From assembly GCA_964552035.1 (NCBI GenBank), contig CAZKFN010000008.1, positions 1 through 45,250 of the forward strand: a DNA stretch of 45,250 nt. Reading direction: 5' to 3'. Positions 8,057-16,732 of the stretch are shown piece after piece. Position 1 is the stretch's first letter; every line of letters starts with the position of its first letter. The notes under the pieces were generated by a model that had not been told where the DNA came from, ran no database searches, and was given only the letters and a program-made list of their open reading frames with translations. This stretch comes from CAZKFN01 sp964552035. Lineage in GTDB: Bacteria > Bacteroidota > Bacteroidia > Flavobacteriales_E > Vicingaceae. The position numbers and the translations under genes are program-made.

Positions 8057-9337
8057 ATGATTGATTTTGTAGCGGAGCTAGAATGGCGTGGTATGATTCA
8101 TGACATCATGCCGGGAACAAGGGAACAACTTCAAAAAGAAATGACTACTGCCTATGTTGGTTTTGACCCAACAGCTGACTCTTTACACATTGGAAACCTT
8201 GTCCCCATAATGCTGTTAACTCATCTTCAAAAAGCGGGGCATAAACCTATTGCTTTGGTTGGTGGTGCTACAGGTATGGTTGGTGATCCTTCAGGAAAAT
8301 CAGAAGAAAGGCAATTCTTATCAGAGGAAATTATACAACATAACTTGGCTTGTCAAAAAAAACAACTGGAGCGTTTTTTAGATTTTAGCCCCAAAATTAA
8401 AAATCAAGCAGAAATAGTTAATAATTATGATTGGTTTAAAAATTTTGGTTTCTTAGAATTTCTGAGAGAAGCAGGAAAACACATCACAGTAAATTACATG
8501 ATGGCTAAGGATTCTGTAAAAAAGCGCTTAGAAAGTGGTTTATCCTTTACGGAGTTTTCTTATCAATTAATTCAAGGTTATGATTTTTATTACCTCAACA
8601 AGCATAAAAATTGCAAATTGCAAATGGGAGGTTCTGATCAATGGGGAAATATTGTCACTGGGACTGAATTCATAAGGCGAAAATCCAATCAAGAAGCTTT
8701 TGCGCTTACTTGCCCTCTTATTACAAAAGCAGATGGAAGTAAATTTGGAAAATCTGAAGGTGGCAATGTTTGGTTAGATGCTAAAAAAACCTCTCCCTAT
8801 AAATTCTATCAATTTTGGCTTAACTCTTCCGATGAAGATGCCGCCAAATACATTAAAATTTTCACCCTTTATCCTCAAAAAGAAATAGAAACTCTAGAAA
8901 AGGAACATCAAGATGCTCCTCATCTTAGGATTTTACAAAAAGCTTTGGCCGAAGATATTACGAGAAGGATTCATTCAGAAGAAGATTTGAAAAATGCCAT
9001 TACTGCTTCCAATATTCTTTTTGGTACATCTACTGCAAATGATTTATCGAGCATAAGTGAAGGTGATTTTCTTAGTATTTTTGAAGGAGTTCCACAATCC
9101 AGTATCAAAAAAGAAGAGTTAGATAAAGGCATGGGAATAATAGACTTTGGTGTGGCAATTGCCAAAGCATTTTCATCCAATGGAGAAGCAAGACGAATGA
9201 TTAACAATAATGGGGTAAGTATTAACAAACAAAAAATAAACCTTGAAAAACGAATCACTTCTGCTGATTTGATTCATGAAAAATATATTTTGTTACAAAA
9301 AGGCAAGAAAAATTACTACTTGATTAGCATTGATTAG
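8057..9337 (+). CDS. tyrS: Tyrosyl-tRNA synthetase
   Basis: Charges tRNA-Tyr with tyrosine (class I aminoacyl-tRNA synthetase). The protein is 426 residues, normal for bacterial TyrRS. It has the HIGH-type motif HIGN (44-47) after VGFDPTADSL, the tyrosine-site region QGYDFYYL and MGGSDQWGNI, the KMSKS equivalent KFGKS (about 229-233), and a C-terminal S4-like RNA-binding domain (about 360-426, with GEARRMINNNGVSIN). The following gene overlaps the last 8 bases and begins at a TTG, so the two are probably co-transcribed. Confidence 0.97.
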   Translation: MIDFVAELEWRGMIHDIMPGTREQLQKEMTTAYVGFDPTADSLHIGNLVPIMLLTHLQKAGHKPIALVGGATGMVGDPSGKSEERQFLSEEIIQHNLACQKKQLERFLDFSPKIKNQAEIVNNYDWFKNFGFLEFLREAGKHITVNYMMAKDSVKKRLESGLSFTEFSYQLIQGYDFYYLNKHKNCKLQMGGSDQWGNIVTGTEFIRRKSNQEAFALTCPLITKADGSKFGKSEGGNVWLDAKKTSPYKFYQFWLNSSDEDAAKYIKIFTLYPQKEIETLEKEHQDAPHLRILQKALAEDITRRIHSEEDLKNAITASNILFGTSTANDLSSISEGDFLSIFEGVPQSSIKKEELDKGMGIIDFGVAIAKAFSSNGEARRMINNNGVSINKQKINLEKRITSADLIHEKYILLQKGKKNYYLISID

Positions 9338-10025
9338 AGGATTTACATATTTATTTTTTCTACACTTTTTTATACTCACTTCTTTATTAGCACAAGAAGG
9401 AGATGTAAAAAAAAGCATTGCAGTTTTAGGTTTTAAGCGCTTTGAGTTTCAATCTGATTTTAAGCTTCAAGAAATCATGGAAGTGAATCAACTTTCTTCA
9501 CAAGATGAAGTTTATGAATTGTATGTCAATACCATTTTAGATGAAATATCCATACAAAAAGGTGAACTCAGCTTATTTAGGCTTTCTAAAACTGAAAGCG
9601 ATCGATTGCATAAAAGAATCCCTGTAGAATATAAAACAAGTCCTGCTAATTATCTAGGTGTAGATATTCGTTATTTAAGAGAAATGAATAGAATAAACAC
9701 CCTGCTTACCAACTTATCTGCCGATTATTTTTTAGCCTTAACCGAATATAAAATCAATACTATTTTTATAACAAAGATAGCAACCGAAGACGGGAGTAAA
9801 ATGTTGAGATGGTCTACTCACCAAATCAGTTATGAGTTATATGATAAAAATGGAAATGTAGTGGCTTATGGAGATAGAATTGAACTTTTGCCCAAAGACC
9901 CCAAAAAAGGAACTGCAAACACAATGGGAGTGGAAATTTCCATGGTCAAGGATTCTTTTATAAATATTATCGATGACATAGATAAAAAAATTAACCCTAA
10001 GAAAAGGAAAAAGCGAAAAAGGTAG
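9330..10025 (+). CDS. Exported protein of unknown function, coupled to tyrS
   Basis: A 231-residue protein starting at TTG 9330, which overlaps the tyrS stop by 8 bases; no ATG is available nearby. Residues 5-21 form a hydrophobic signal peptide ending LLAQ. The mature part begins with KKSIAVLGFKRFEF, a strand-like pattern, and the C-terminus is strongly basic (NPKKRKKRKR). I do not recognise a family. The coupling to tyrS may simply reflect tight packing. It meets the LuxE-like gene tail to tail with a 2-base gap. Confidence 0.7.
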   Translation: MIRGFTYLFFLHFFILTSLLAQEGDVKKSIAVLGFKRFEFQSDFKLQEIMEVNQLSSQDEVYELYVNTILDEISIQKGELSLFRLSKTESDRLHKRIPVEYKTSPANYLGVDIRYLREMNRINTLLTNLSADYFLALTEYKINTIFITKIATEDGSKMLRWSTHQISYELYDKNGNVVAYGDRIELLPKDPKKGTANTMGVEISMVKDSFINIIDDIDKKINPKKRKKRKR

Positions 10026-10027
10026 TA

Positions 10028-10945
10028 TTAGCTAACCATTAAATTACATCCTCTTATTGCTGCTTTATCAAATCTTCCCAAAACTTCGAAACTACCATCA
10101 GCATAACTTTTACCTAAATCATCGGTTTGTATAAAAGCCATAGAATAGATGTTGGCTAAATCAATAATGTTTAAAGCCCCACTTCTACCATTAGATTCAT
10201 AAGAAAGAGGGTCATCTTGGCTTCTAACTAAAACTTTCATCCATGGAGGGGTTTCAAAACGCCCATTTCCTTTAGAGTAAGCTTGAGAAAGCAGTTCAGT
10301 CATTCCATATTCAGAATGGATTTGATCCACTGAAAATCCTTTTTGTAACAATTGATGCAACTCTTGCCTAAGAATCTCTTTTCTTCTGCCTTTCATCCCT
10401 CCGGTTTCCATAACAATAAGATTGGGATTAGCTTGAGGTTGATATTTTTCTACAAAATCTAACAGTCCAAAAGAAACACCAATTAATAAAACTTTTTTTT
10501 GCTTTTTAGCTAAGCTATTCAATATGGAATATAAGGTTTCGTGATTGTGTAGAAAGAAACCACTTTCTTTCTTTGCACTTTTTTTAATCAATTCATCCAC
10601 CATTAATACCAAAGATGATCCTTTTCTTTCGAGATATGAGGGTAAAAGTGCAAGCACCAAATACTCCTCGATATTTCCATAAAATTTTTCAAAAGCTCTA
10701 CTAAAACTTTTCTTATATAATTCAACTGACTTAACATAATGTTTAGATGGAGTGGAAGTAGTTGTTCCACTACTCTCAAAAATAATTTCTTCTTCCCATT
10801 CTCCAGATTTTAGCACATGATTCTTAAAAGTAGAAATGGGAAGAAAAGGGATATCCGTGATTTCTTTTACTTTTAAAGCATCTACTTTCATTAAATTACA
10901 ATATTGTTGATATATGGAATTGTACTCATATTGAAAATGGAACAA
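10028..10945 (-). CDS. LuxE-like acyl-protein synthetase / acyltransferase, start uncertain
   Basis: A member of the LuxE / phenylacetate-CoA-ligase-like adenylation superfamily, of a type common and uncharacterised in Bacteroidota. It shows the phosphate-loop signature ESSGTTTSTPS (about residues 57-67), the motif HSEYGMTELLSQAYS (about 210-224) and a C-terminal DLGKSYADGSFEVLGRFD hinge segment. From the only canonical start (TTG at 10945) it has 305 residues. The frame stays open upstream to beyond 11040 and encodes FNIETKTFLKHFQNELWKI and then ESRAIELFHFQYEYN, which looks like the missing family N-terminus. That stretch has no ATG, GTG or other TTG. An ATT at 11029 would give 333 residues. 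Confidence 0.8.
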   Translation of the reverse strand: MFHFQYEYNSIYQQYCNLMKVDALKVKEITDIPFLPISTFKNHVLKSGEWEEEIIFESSGTTTSTPSKHYVKSVELYKKSFSRAFEKFYGNIEEYLVLALLPSYLERKGSSLVLMVDELIKKSAKKESGFFLHNHETLYSILNSLAKKQKKVLLIGVSFGLLDFVEKYQPQANPNLIVMETGGMKGRRKEILRQELHQLLQKGFSVDQIHSEYGMTELLSQAYSKGNGRFETPPWMKVLVRSQDDPLSYESNGRSGALNIIDLANIYSMAFIQTDDLGKSYADGSFEVLGRFDKAAIRGCNLMVS

Positions 10946-11068
10946 TTCAATTGCCCTCGACTCAAAATCAGCAGTTTTAATTTTCCAAAGTTCGTTTTGA
11001 AAGTGCTTTAGAAATGTTTTTGTTTCAATATTAAAAGTTGATTGTTTTATTCTTCTTAATTTTATACT

Positions 11069-11530
11069 GTGAAATTTTTTACAAAAATAGGAATATGTCT
11101 GTTCATTGTAGCTGCTTTTTTTTCTTGCTCAAAAGAAAGTGACTTCCCCAATATTCCTTTTATAGAAACCATAGATTTTCAAAAAACAAATAATTTAGAG
11201 GTCATTTGGAAAATTAGATTTACCGATGGTGATGGGGATGTTGGTGTAAGAAATGAAGCCGATCCTGATAATTTCATCGTTGAAATTTTTGTCGTTGAAA
11301 ATGGAGTTGCATATATAGATAGTAATTTACAAGCTTCAAATTATAGGATTCCAGTAGTTCAAGGCATACGTACTGCTAAAGGTGTAGAAGGTGAAATAGA
11401 AATCACCATTGATGGTTTAGATTTTTTAAATGCAGCTGGTTATGATTCTTTATATTATACTGGATTTCTAATTGATAGAAGCCTTAACAAAAGTAATACC
11501 ATTCGCACTCCAACTTTTTCTACCAATTAA
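11069..11530 (+). CDS. Small lipoprotein of unknown function
   Basis: A 153-residue protein starting at GTG 11069, with a signal peptide and lipobox (FFSC, lipidated Cys at about residue 20). A conserved-looking segment reads IRFTDGDGDVGV (about 49-60), an Asp/Gly-rich pattern resembling a calcium-binding or beta-turn motif. Proteins of this type occur widely in Bacteroidota without an assigned role. It is divergent from the LuxE-like gene, and its end overlaps the end of the Na/Pi cotransporter gene by 11 bases. Confidence 0.75.
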   Translation: MKFFTKIGICLFIVAAFFSCSKESDFPNIPFIETIDFQKTNNLEVIWKIRFTDGDGDVGVRNEADPDNFIVEIFVVENGVAYIDSNLQASNYRIPVVQGIRTAKGVEGEIEITIDGLDFLNAAGYDSLYYTGFLIDRSLNKSNTIRTPTFSTN

Positions 11531-13238
11531 TGTTTCCAGGTCTTTTGTTAACTCTCACATCACTAATACGAATAACATAATCCCCCACCCTTTCAAAAGC
11601 CGTAAATAAGTCAGAATATATCATTCCACTAGCATATTCATATTCCCCTTTCTCCATACTCTTAAAATATTTTCTTCTCAAACTATCTCTCATTTTATTA
11701 ATTTCCTTCTCGTAATTATAAACCGCTTGGATATCAATTTGACTACTAGGCTTTTCTAAGTTTTCTATCATTAAATCCATAGCTTCGGTAACCAATGCAA
11801 ACATTTTTAAAAGTTTTTCCCTTTGTTTTGGTATAAAATAAATCTTATTTTCTGCCTTACGTTGGATTGTTTTAGACATTCCATAATTAATATCTCCTAT
11901 AGACTCTAAGTCACTCGCAATGCTTAAAATTGTTCTTATCCTAATGGATGATTTTTCACCCAATTCGTTTTCTGACACCTTAGCAAGATAAGCGATAATT
12001 TCTGCTTCTATTCTATCAGTTATCTCTTCATATTTTTTCACCCGCTCCAAAGTCTTTTGAAACTGCTTTTTATCTGTTTCTAACAATAGGTCAGAAATAA
12101 AGCCCGTCATACGTCTTACCAACTTAGCAAATTTTGTAAGTTCCTTATGTGATTCAATGATAGATGCTTCTGTAGAAACAACTGTTCCCATTCCAATATA
12201 TTCTAGGGTATATGCCTCATCTTCTACCCCTCTAGAAGGAACCATAAGCGTAACTATTTTTGCAATATAGGGGATAAATCCAACCATAAGAGCGGTATTG
12301 ATAACATTAAAAACCGTATGAAACAAGGATAATTTTAATTCAGATTGGGATTCCCGTACCTCGGGTATTATCGTAGTAAAAATCTTTTCTAAAGGTTGCC
12401 ATAAATAATCAACAAGATCCAAGAAATAAGAGAAAAACGCTAACATCCATAATACCCCCATAAGGTTAAATATAAAATGAGCTCTTGCTGCTCGTTTAGC
12501 ATGGACATTAGCTACCATTGCAGCAAGATTTGCAGTTATGGTAGTTCCAATATTTTCTCCCAAGACCATGGCTGCAGCAATCTCATAAGATATAATATCG
12601 TTAAAAAGTAAAGTAAGCGTTAAGGCCATTGCAGCCGAAGAAGATTGAACTATAATTGTCACTAAAGTTCCTACTAAAACAAATAAAAGTGTAGTAACAA
12701 TTCCTCGACCAGCATACTCACTAAGGAAGTTTAATACCTCAGGATTCTGATTTAAATCCGGTATTGAATTTTTTAATGCATCTAATCCTAGAAATAATAA
12801 AGCAAATCCAATAAACACTTCAGCGGTAGAGCGGAATATTGCCTTCTTAGAAAACATCATAGGAAAACCAATCGCTATGATAGGGAGGGCAATAGCAGAA
12901 ATGTTAAATTTAAACCCAAACACTGAAATTAACCATGCGGATACTGTAGTTCCGATGTTTGCTCCCATAATTACCGCAATAGACTCCATCAAAGTAAGTA
13001 GTCCTGCATTGGCAAAACTAACTATCATTACGGTGGTAGCCGAAGAGGATTGAATCAAGCAAGTGATCAAAAAGCCAGTAAACACACCTAAATAGCGGTT
13101 TCTAGTCATGCTACCTAAAATACTTCTAAGACGGGAGCCGGCAGCTTTTTGTACACCATCGCTCATAACTTTCATTCCATAGATGAAAAAACCTAGTGCT
13201 CCTACAAGAGTTAAAAAATCAAGAAAACTAAATCCCAT
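11520..13238 (-). CDS. Na+/phosphate cotransporter family protein with PhoU-like C-terminus
   Basis: A 572-residue protein of the NptA/PNaS family, importing phosphate with sodium across the inner membrane. The inverted-repeat signature is duplicated: QSSSATTVMI (63-72) with GANIGTT (92-98), and QSSSAAMALT (198-207) with GENIGTT (227-233). About eight to nine membrane helices fill residues 1-335. The remaining part is cytoplasmic, helical and PhoU-like (about 350-560). Members are not always phosphate-specific, so the substrate is inferred. Confidence 0.9.
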   Translation of the reverse strand: MGFSFLDFLTLVGALGFFIYGMKVMSDGVQKAAGSRLRSILGSMTRNRYLGVFTGFLITCLIQSSSATTVMIVSFANAGLLTLMESIAVIMGANIGTTVSAWLISVFGFKFNISAIALPIIAIGFPMMFSKKAIFRSTAEVFIGFALLFLGLDALKNSIPDLNQNPEVLNFLSEYAGRGIVTTLLFVLVGTLVTIIVQSSSAAMALTLTLLFNDIISYEIAAAMVLGENIGTTITANLAAMVANVHAKRAARAHFIFNLMGVLWMLAFFSYFLDLVDYLWQPLEKIFTTIIPEVRESQSELKLSLFHTVFNVINTALMVGFIPYIAKIVTLMVPSRGVEDEAYTLEYIGMGTVVSTEASIIESHKELTKFAKLVRRMTGFISDLLLETDKKQFQKTLERVKKYEEITDRIEAEIIAYLAKVSENELGEKSSIRIRTILSIASDLESIGDINYGMSKTIQRKAENKIYFIPKQREKLLKMFALVTEAMDLMIENLEKPSSQIDIQAVYNYEKEINKMRDSLRRKYFKSMEKGEYEYASGMIYSDLFTAFERVGDYVIRISDVRVNKRPGNINW

Positions 13239-13263
13239 TTACTTTTATTAAAAATTGATAGAG

Positions 13264-13271
13264 CAAATGTA
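13264..13271 (-). promoter_or_regulatory. -7 box for the Na/Pi cotransporter gene
   Basis: Minus-strand TACATTTG fits TAnnTTTG and ends 25 nt before the cotransporter ATG at 13238. No clear -33 element. Confidence 0.45.
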
Positions 13272-13367
13272 TAAGCTTACTTAGAGTTTGATGTTAAGTT
13301 AGTGTTAAGAAATTATTTATTTTCTCCATTCATAAAACGAGCAAACTTCTCAACAACATACAAATTA

Positions 13368-14063
13368 TTATAGGAAGAAATTTTGAAGAGGAGATAATCG
13401 CACTTCTTCAATTAAAGTAGCATCGCCCAGTTCGATCATGGTTGCAATTAATTGGGCAATATCCTCTTTTTGTATCATTTTTGAAGTGTCCACCCCCTTC
13501 ACACCTTTCCAAGATGAAGTGTTGATGGAACTAGGGAAAATTGAAGTGACTTTTATTCCATCTTCTCTCACCTCCTCCCTAAGAGAGTCGTTCCATGCTT
13601 TTAAAGCATGTTTGCTAATGGAATAAGCAGCAGATGTTGATATAGCTGAATGAGAAGCAACAGATCCAATATTGAAAACCTGCCCTTTTCCTTTCGCTTT
13701 AAAATGGGGTAGCAATTCGTTCGTAAGTTGAACAGCAACATATAAATTAAGCTCTAGTTGAGCTTTTATCTCTTCGATTTTTAGGTTAGAGGCTTTACCT
13801 GGTCTAAAAATACCAAGATTGTTAATCAAAACATCTGGACTGTCTTCTTTTGTAAAACTCTCAGCTATATTTTTGATGGATGAAGTTAAACTTAAATCAG
13901 CAGCAATAATTTTTACAGTAGTATTTAGGGATAGCTTTTCAGAAATTCGTTCTAATTTTTCTTTGTTTCTTGCAATTAAAATTAAGGAATGCCCTTTCTG
14001 AGCTAATTGTGTAGCAATAGCTTCTCCTAATCCTTGAGATGCCCCAGTTATTAATATTTTCAT
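13368..14063 (-). CDS. Short-chain dehydrogenase/reductase (SDR)
   Basis: A classical SDR of 231 residues, NAD(P)-dependent. The cofactor motif TGASQGLG is at 6-13, and the catalytic triad appears as S134 (NIGSVASHS), Y147 and K151 (YSISK). The structural NNAG motif reads NNLG (81-84), a mild variant. The substrate cannot be told from the sequence. It is a single gene whose promoter nearly abuts its start codon, divergent from the glycosyltransferase gene across 168 bases. Confidence 0.9.
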   Translation of the reverse strand: MKILITGASQGLGEAIATQLAQKGHSLILIARNKEKLERISEKLSLNTTVKIIAADLSLTSSIKNIAESFTKEDSPDVLINNLGIFRPGKASNLKIEEIKAQLELNLYVAVQLTNELLPHFKAKGKGQVFNIGSVASHSAISTSAAYSISKHALKAWNDSLREEVREDGIKVTSIFPSSINTSSWKGVKGVDTSKMIQKEDIAQLIATMIELGDATLIEEVRLSPLQNFFL

Positions 14064-14067
14064 TGTA

Positions 14068-14099
14068 CAAAAATAAGCATGTGAAAATTACTTTTTCAA
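14068..14099 (-). promoter_or_regulatory. SDR gene promoter (TTG-N21-TATTTTTG), leaderless arrangement
   Basis: On the minus strand, TTG (14099-14097) is followed after 21 nt by TATTTTTG (14075-14068), fitting the Bacteroidota promoter. Only four bases separate the -7 box from the ATG at 14063, so the mRNA would start at or within a few bases of the start codon. Confidence 0.55.
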
Positions 14100-14210
14100 A
14101 AAAAACAATGTTTTAGGAATAGTTCATACACTATACTTCCTTAAGCATTTTAAATTCTTAGTAAGAGACAAATCTTAAAATAGAATTGAATCTTTTTTAA
14201 TTTTCTAATT

Positions 14211-14231
14211 CCTTAACTTTGATAGTTAAGG
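14211..14231 (+). promoter_or_regulatory. Perfect dyad CCTTAACT-N5-AGTTAAGG over the -7 box, abutting the start codon
   Basis: The arms CCTTAACT (14211-14218) and AGTTAAGG (14224-14231) are perfect inverted repeats with a 5-nt loop, and the next base is the A of the glycosyltransferase ATG. The dyad also contains TAACTTTG (14214-14221), a match to the -7 consensus TAnnTTTG. It could be an operator, or a hairpin hiding the start codon. The identity of any regulator is unknown. Confidence 0.5.
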
Positions 14232-15329
14232 ATGGAAAATAAATTTAAAGATAAGAGAATATTGGTTGCTCCTTTAGATTGGGGGCTTGGTCATGCCAGC
14301 AGATGCATTCCTGTTATCCAAGAGTTAGTCGCTCAAGGTGCACAAGTAATAATAGGTGCCGACAAGCAGCCTATGAAGCTGTTAAAAAATGAATTCCCAG
14401 ATTGTGAGGCTGTTCGTGTTCCTGGAATGAACATTAGCTATCCCAAACACCTTTCTATGAGCACTTTCATGGCTTTAAAAGCACCACATTTTTTTCAAAC
14501 TATTTCTAAAGAGCAAGAAAATTTAAAATTAATTGTAGAGAACTATAAAATCGATGGAGTCATTTCCGATAATAGATATGGTTTGTATAATAAAGATAAG
14601 CCTTCAATTTTAATAACCCATCAGTTATTTATTCAAGCTCCTATCTTTAAAAACCTCTTGAAAAAATTAACCGCAAAATATATCTCTAAGTATTATTGTT
14701 GTTGGATTCCTGATATTCAAGGAGAAAACAATTTAAGTGGTATATTATCGCATCAATCTACTAATCTAAAAAATTTGCGTTTTGTAGGTCCTTTATCCCG
14801 ATTTATGAATCATCAAAATGATTCGTCAAAAAATCAAAAATTTAAACGGGAATTAATGATTGTTTTGTCAGGACCAGAACCTACCCGTAGTCAGTTTGAA
14901 AAATTGATTTTAAATCAATTAAAACATTTGGATATAGAAGCATTATTGGTAAGGGGGATTGTAGAAAACAGTCCTTCAAAAAAGCTCAACAAGAAGGGTA
15001 AAATACAGGTGAAAAACCACCTAAGTTCTAAAGAAATGCTACAAGAAATTCAAGATTCAGAAATAATTTTATGTCGTTCTGGTTATTCTTCAGTAATGGA
15101 CTTAGCAGTTATAAATAAAAAAGCTATTATTGTTCCTACTAATGGGCAAACGGAGCAGGAGTATTTAGCCAAACATTTAAGTAATAATAAATTTTTATAC
15201 TCAACTACTGAAAAAGACCTCAACCTTACTTTAGATATTAAAAAAGCAAAAAAATATAACGGTTTTAATATGAGTTTTAATCAATCCATGTTGAAAGAGG
15301 CGGTTTATGATTTTTTAAAGCAATGTTAA
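14232..15329 (+). CDS. MurG-like glycosyltransferase (GT28-type fold)
   Basis: A 365-residue glycosyltransferase with the MurG-like N-terminal glycine loop DWGLGHASR (16-24) and a C-terminal donor-binding half. The latter begins at MIVLSGPEPTRSQFE and includes the nucleotide-sugar segment LCRSGYSSVMDLAVINKKA and the PTNGQTEQEYLA block (about 310-321). No signal peptide is present, so it acts in the cytoplasm or on the inner membrane face. Donor and acceptor are unknown. The epimerase gene follows after 37 bases in the same direction, which suggests joint work on a glycoconjugate or lipid. Confidence 0.85.
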   Translation: MENKFKDKRILVAPLDWGLGHASRCIPVIQELVAQGAQVIIGADKQPMKLLKNEFPDCEAVRVPGMNISYPKHLSMSTFMALKAPHFFQTISKEQENLKLIVENYKIDGVISDNRYGLYNKDKPSILITHQLFIQAPIFKNLLKKLTAKYISKYYCCWIPDIQGENNLSGILSHQSTNLKNLRFVGPLSRFMNHQNDSSKNQKFKRELMIVLSGPEPTRSQFEKLILNQLKHLDIEALLVRGIVENSPSKKLNKKGKIQVKNHLSSKEMLQEIQDSEIILCRSGYSSVMDLAVINKKAIIVPTNGQTEQEYLAKHLSNNKFLYSTTEKDLNLTLDIKKAKKYNGFNMSFNQSMLKEAVYDFLKQC

Positions 15330-15366
15330 ACCCTTTTAATTAGCTACCACTTAAAAGAAAATAAAC

Positions 15367-16368
15367 ATGATACTAGTTACAGGAGGTACCGGCTTAGTTG
15401 GAAGCTATATACTAATTGAGTTAAGTAAAGAGAACTCAAGCATAAGAGCTATTTATAGAAATAAAGCTCACATAGAAAAAACAAAAAAGATTTTTGAAGC
15501 TCACCACCTTTTAAGTCAATTTAATGAAATTGAATGGGTGAAAGCAGATGTGATTGATTATTTTCAATTAAAGGATGCATTTCAAGGAATTAGGAAAGTA
15601 TATCATGCCGCAGCTAAAGTATCTTTTTCAACAAAAGATACGGATAGAATGATGAATATTAACATAGACGGAACAACACATATTGTCAATCTCTGTCTTG
15701 AGATGAGAGTTGAAAAATTGTGTTACATCAGTTCTGTTTCCAGTTTAGGCAGTTATCAAAAGGGGTGTACGGATGAAGAAGCACTATGGCAAAAGACAAA
15801 AAAAACAACAGCCTATTCTATTAGTAAATATTATGCCGAGAATGAAGTATGGAGAGCGTCAGAAGAAGGATTGAAAGTAGTTATTCTAAATCCAGCAACT
15901 ATTTTAGGTTATGGTAATTGGAATGACAGTAGCTTAAAAATTATCAAAAGTGTGGTCAACGGCTTATCCTTTTATTCACCAGGAACCAATGGATTTGTTG
16001 GGGTTAAAGATGTAGCTATAGCCAAAAAGCTAATGGAAAGTAATATTGTTAATGAGCGTTTTATTTTAGTTGCAGAAAATATAAGCTTTCATAAATTATT
16101 CCAAATTATAGCCAAAGCATTTGATGTACCCCCCCCAAAATATGCTAGTAAAAAATGGATGGCTAAGATTTTGCTTTATAGCGATCAACTTATTTCTAAA
16201 CTTACATTGAAAAACCCTGTTTTAACCAAGAGTACAGTTAAGAAAGCTTTTCATCATCAATGTTATAAAGCCGATAAAATCGAACAGCAATTAGCTTATA
16301 AATTTCAAGATATAAATGAAGTAATGCAAGATGCAGCTTTACTTTACAAGAAAAATTTTAATCTTTAA
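15367..16368 (+). CDS. NAD-dependent epimerase/dehydratase (extended SDR)
   Basis: A 333-residue extended short-chain dehydrogenase. It has the N-terminal cofactor motif TGGTGLVG (5-12), the structural block VYHAAAKVSF (about 78-87), Ser residues in YISSVSSLGS (120-129), and the catalytic pair Y150/K154 (YSISK). The overall pattern resembles dihydroflavonol-reductase/3-beta-HSD-like members, so the substrate may be a sterol-like, flavonol-like or sugar compound; this is not resolved. It follows the MurG-like gene and overlaps the DUF4296 gene end by 11 bases (convergent). Confidence 0.87.
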   Translation: MILVTGGTGLVGSYILIELSKENSSIRAIYRNKAHIEKTKKIFEAHHLLSQFNEIEWVKADVIDYFQLKDAFQGIRKVYHAAAKVSFSTKDTDRMMNINIDGTTHIVNLCLEMRVEKLCYISSVSSLGSYQKGCTDEEALWQKTKKTTAYSISKYYAENEVWRASEEGLKVVILNPATILGYGNWNDSSLKIIKSVVNGLSFYSPGTNGFVGVKDVAIAKKLMESNIVNERFILVAENISFHKLFQIIAKAFDVPPPKYASKKWMAKILLYSDQLISKLTLKNPVLTKSTVKKAFHHQCYKADKIEQQLAYKFQDINEVMQDAALLYKKNFNL

Positions 16369-16732
16369 GCTCTTTGGATGTCGAAGATTTTTTTTGTTTT
16401 TCAACCAAGGCCGCTTCTTCACTTAATCGAACAATAACTTGTTCAAACAACTTTTCAAATTTTTTAGGCCGCTCCATATAATAATTATAATTACTATCGT
16501 AATCTACCCTAGAAACTTCCATTTTTTGAAAAACTGAAGCATATATACTATCTGGATTAAATATGGTGTCTCCTATTCGATTATAGGACAATCTTATCAT
16601 TGCTTCAGCCAATTGTACTTCTACCAATACCTCTACAAATATTTCTTCATCCCATAAATAATCTGGCTTTTCTTCATTTGCACAAGAAAATAAAAAAAAG
16701 ATAACACTAAAAAATAAGGCTATCTTTTTCAT
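16358..16732 (-). CDS. DUF4296-type lipoprotein
   Basis: A 124-residue protein with a short signal peptide and lipobox FLFSC (Cys at about residue 17). The mature part contains the helix pattern VEVLVEVQLAEAMIRL followed by YNRIGDTIFNPDSIYASVF and the segment YYMERPKKFEKLFEQVI, typical of DUF4296 proteins in Bacteroidota. The function is unknown. Its start (16732) overlaps the dihydroorotase stop by 4 bases (ATGA), so the order mannosyltransferase, dihydroorotase, DUF4296 looks like one coupled unit. Confidence 0.82.
   Translation of the reverse strand: MKKIALFFSVIFFLFSCANEEKPDYLWDEEIFVEVLVEVQLAEAMIRLSYNRIGDTIFNPDSIYASVFQKMEVSRVDYDSNYNYYMERPKKFEKLFEQVIVRLSEEAALVEKQKKSSTSKELKD

Noticed and set aside
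13290..13375. Open minus-strand frame after the SDR stop, suggesting a frameshifted SDR C-terminus
   Set aside because: The SDR protein already has normal length and a plausible C-terminus; the downstream frame is short and matches no known SDR tail.
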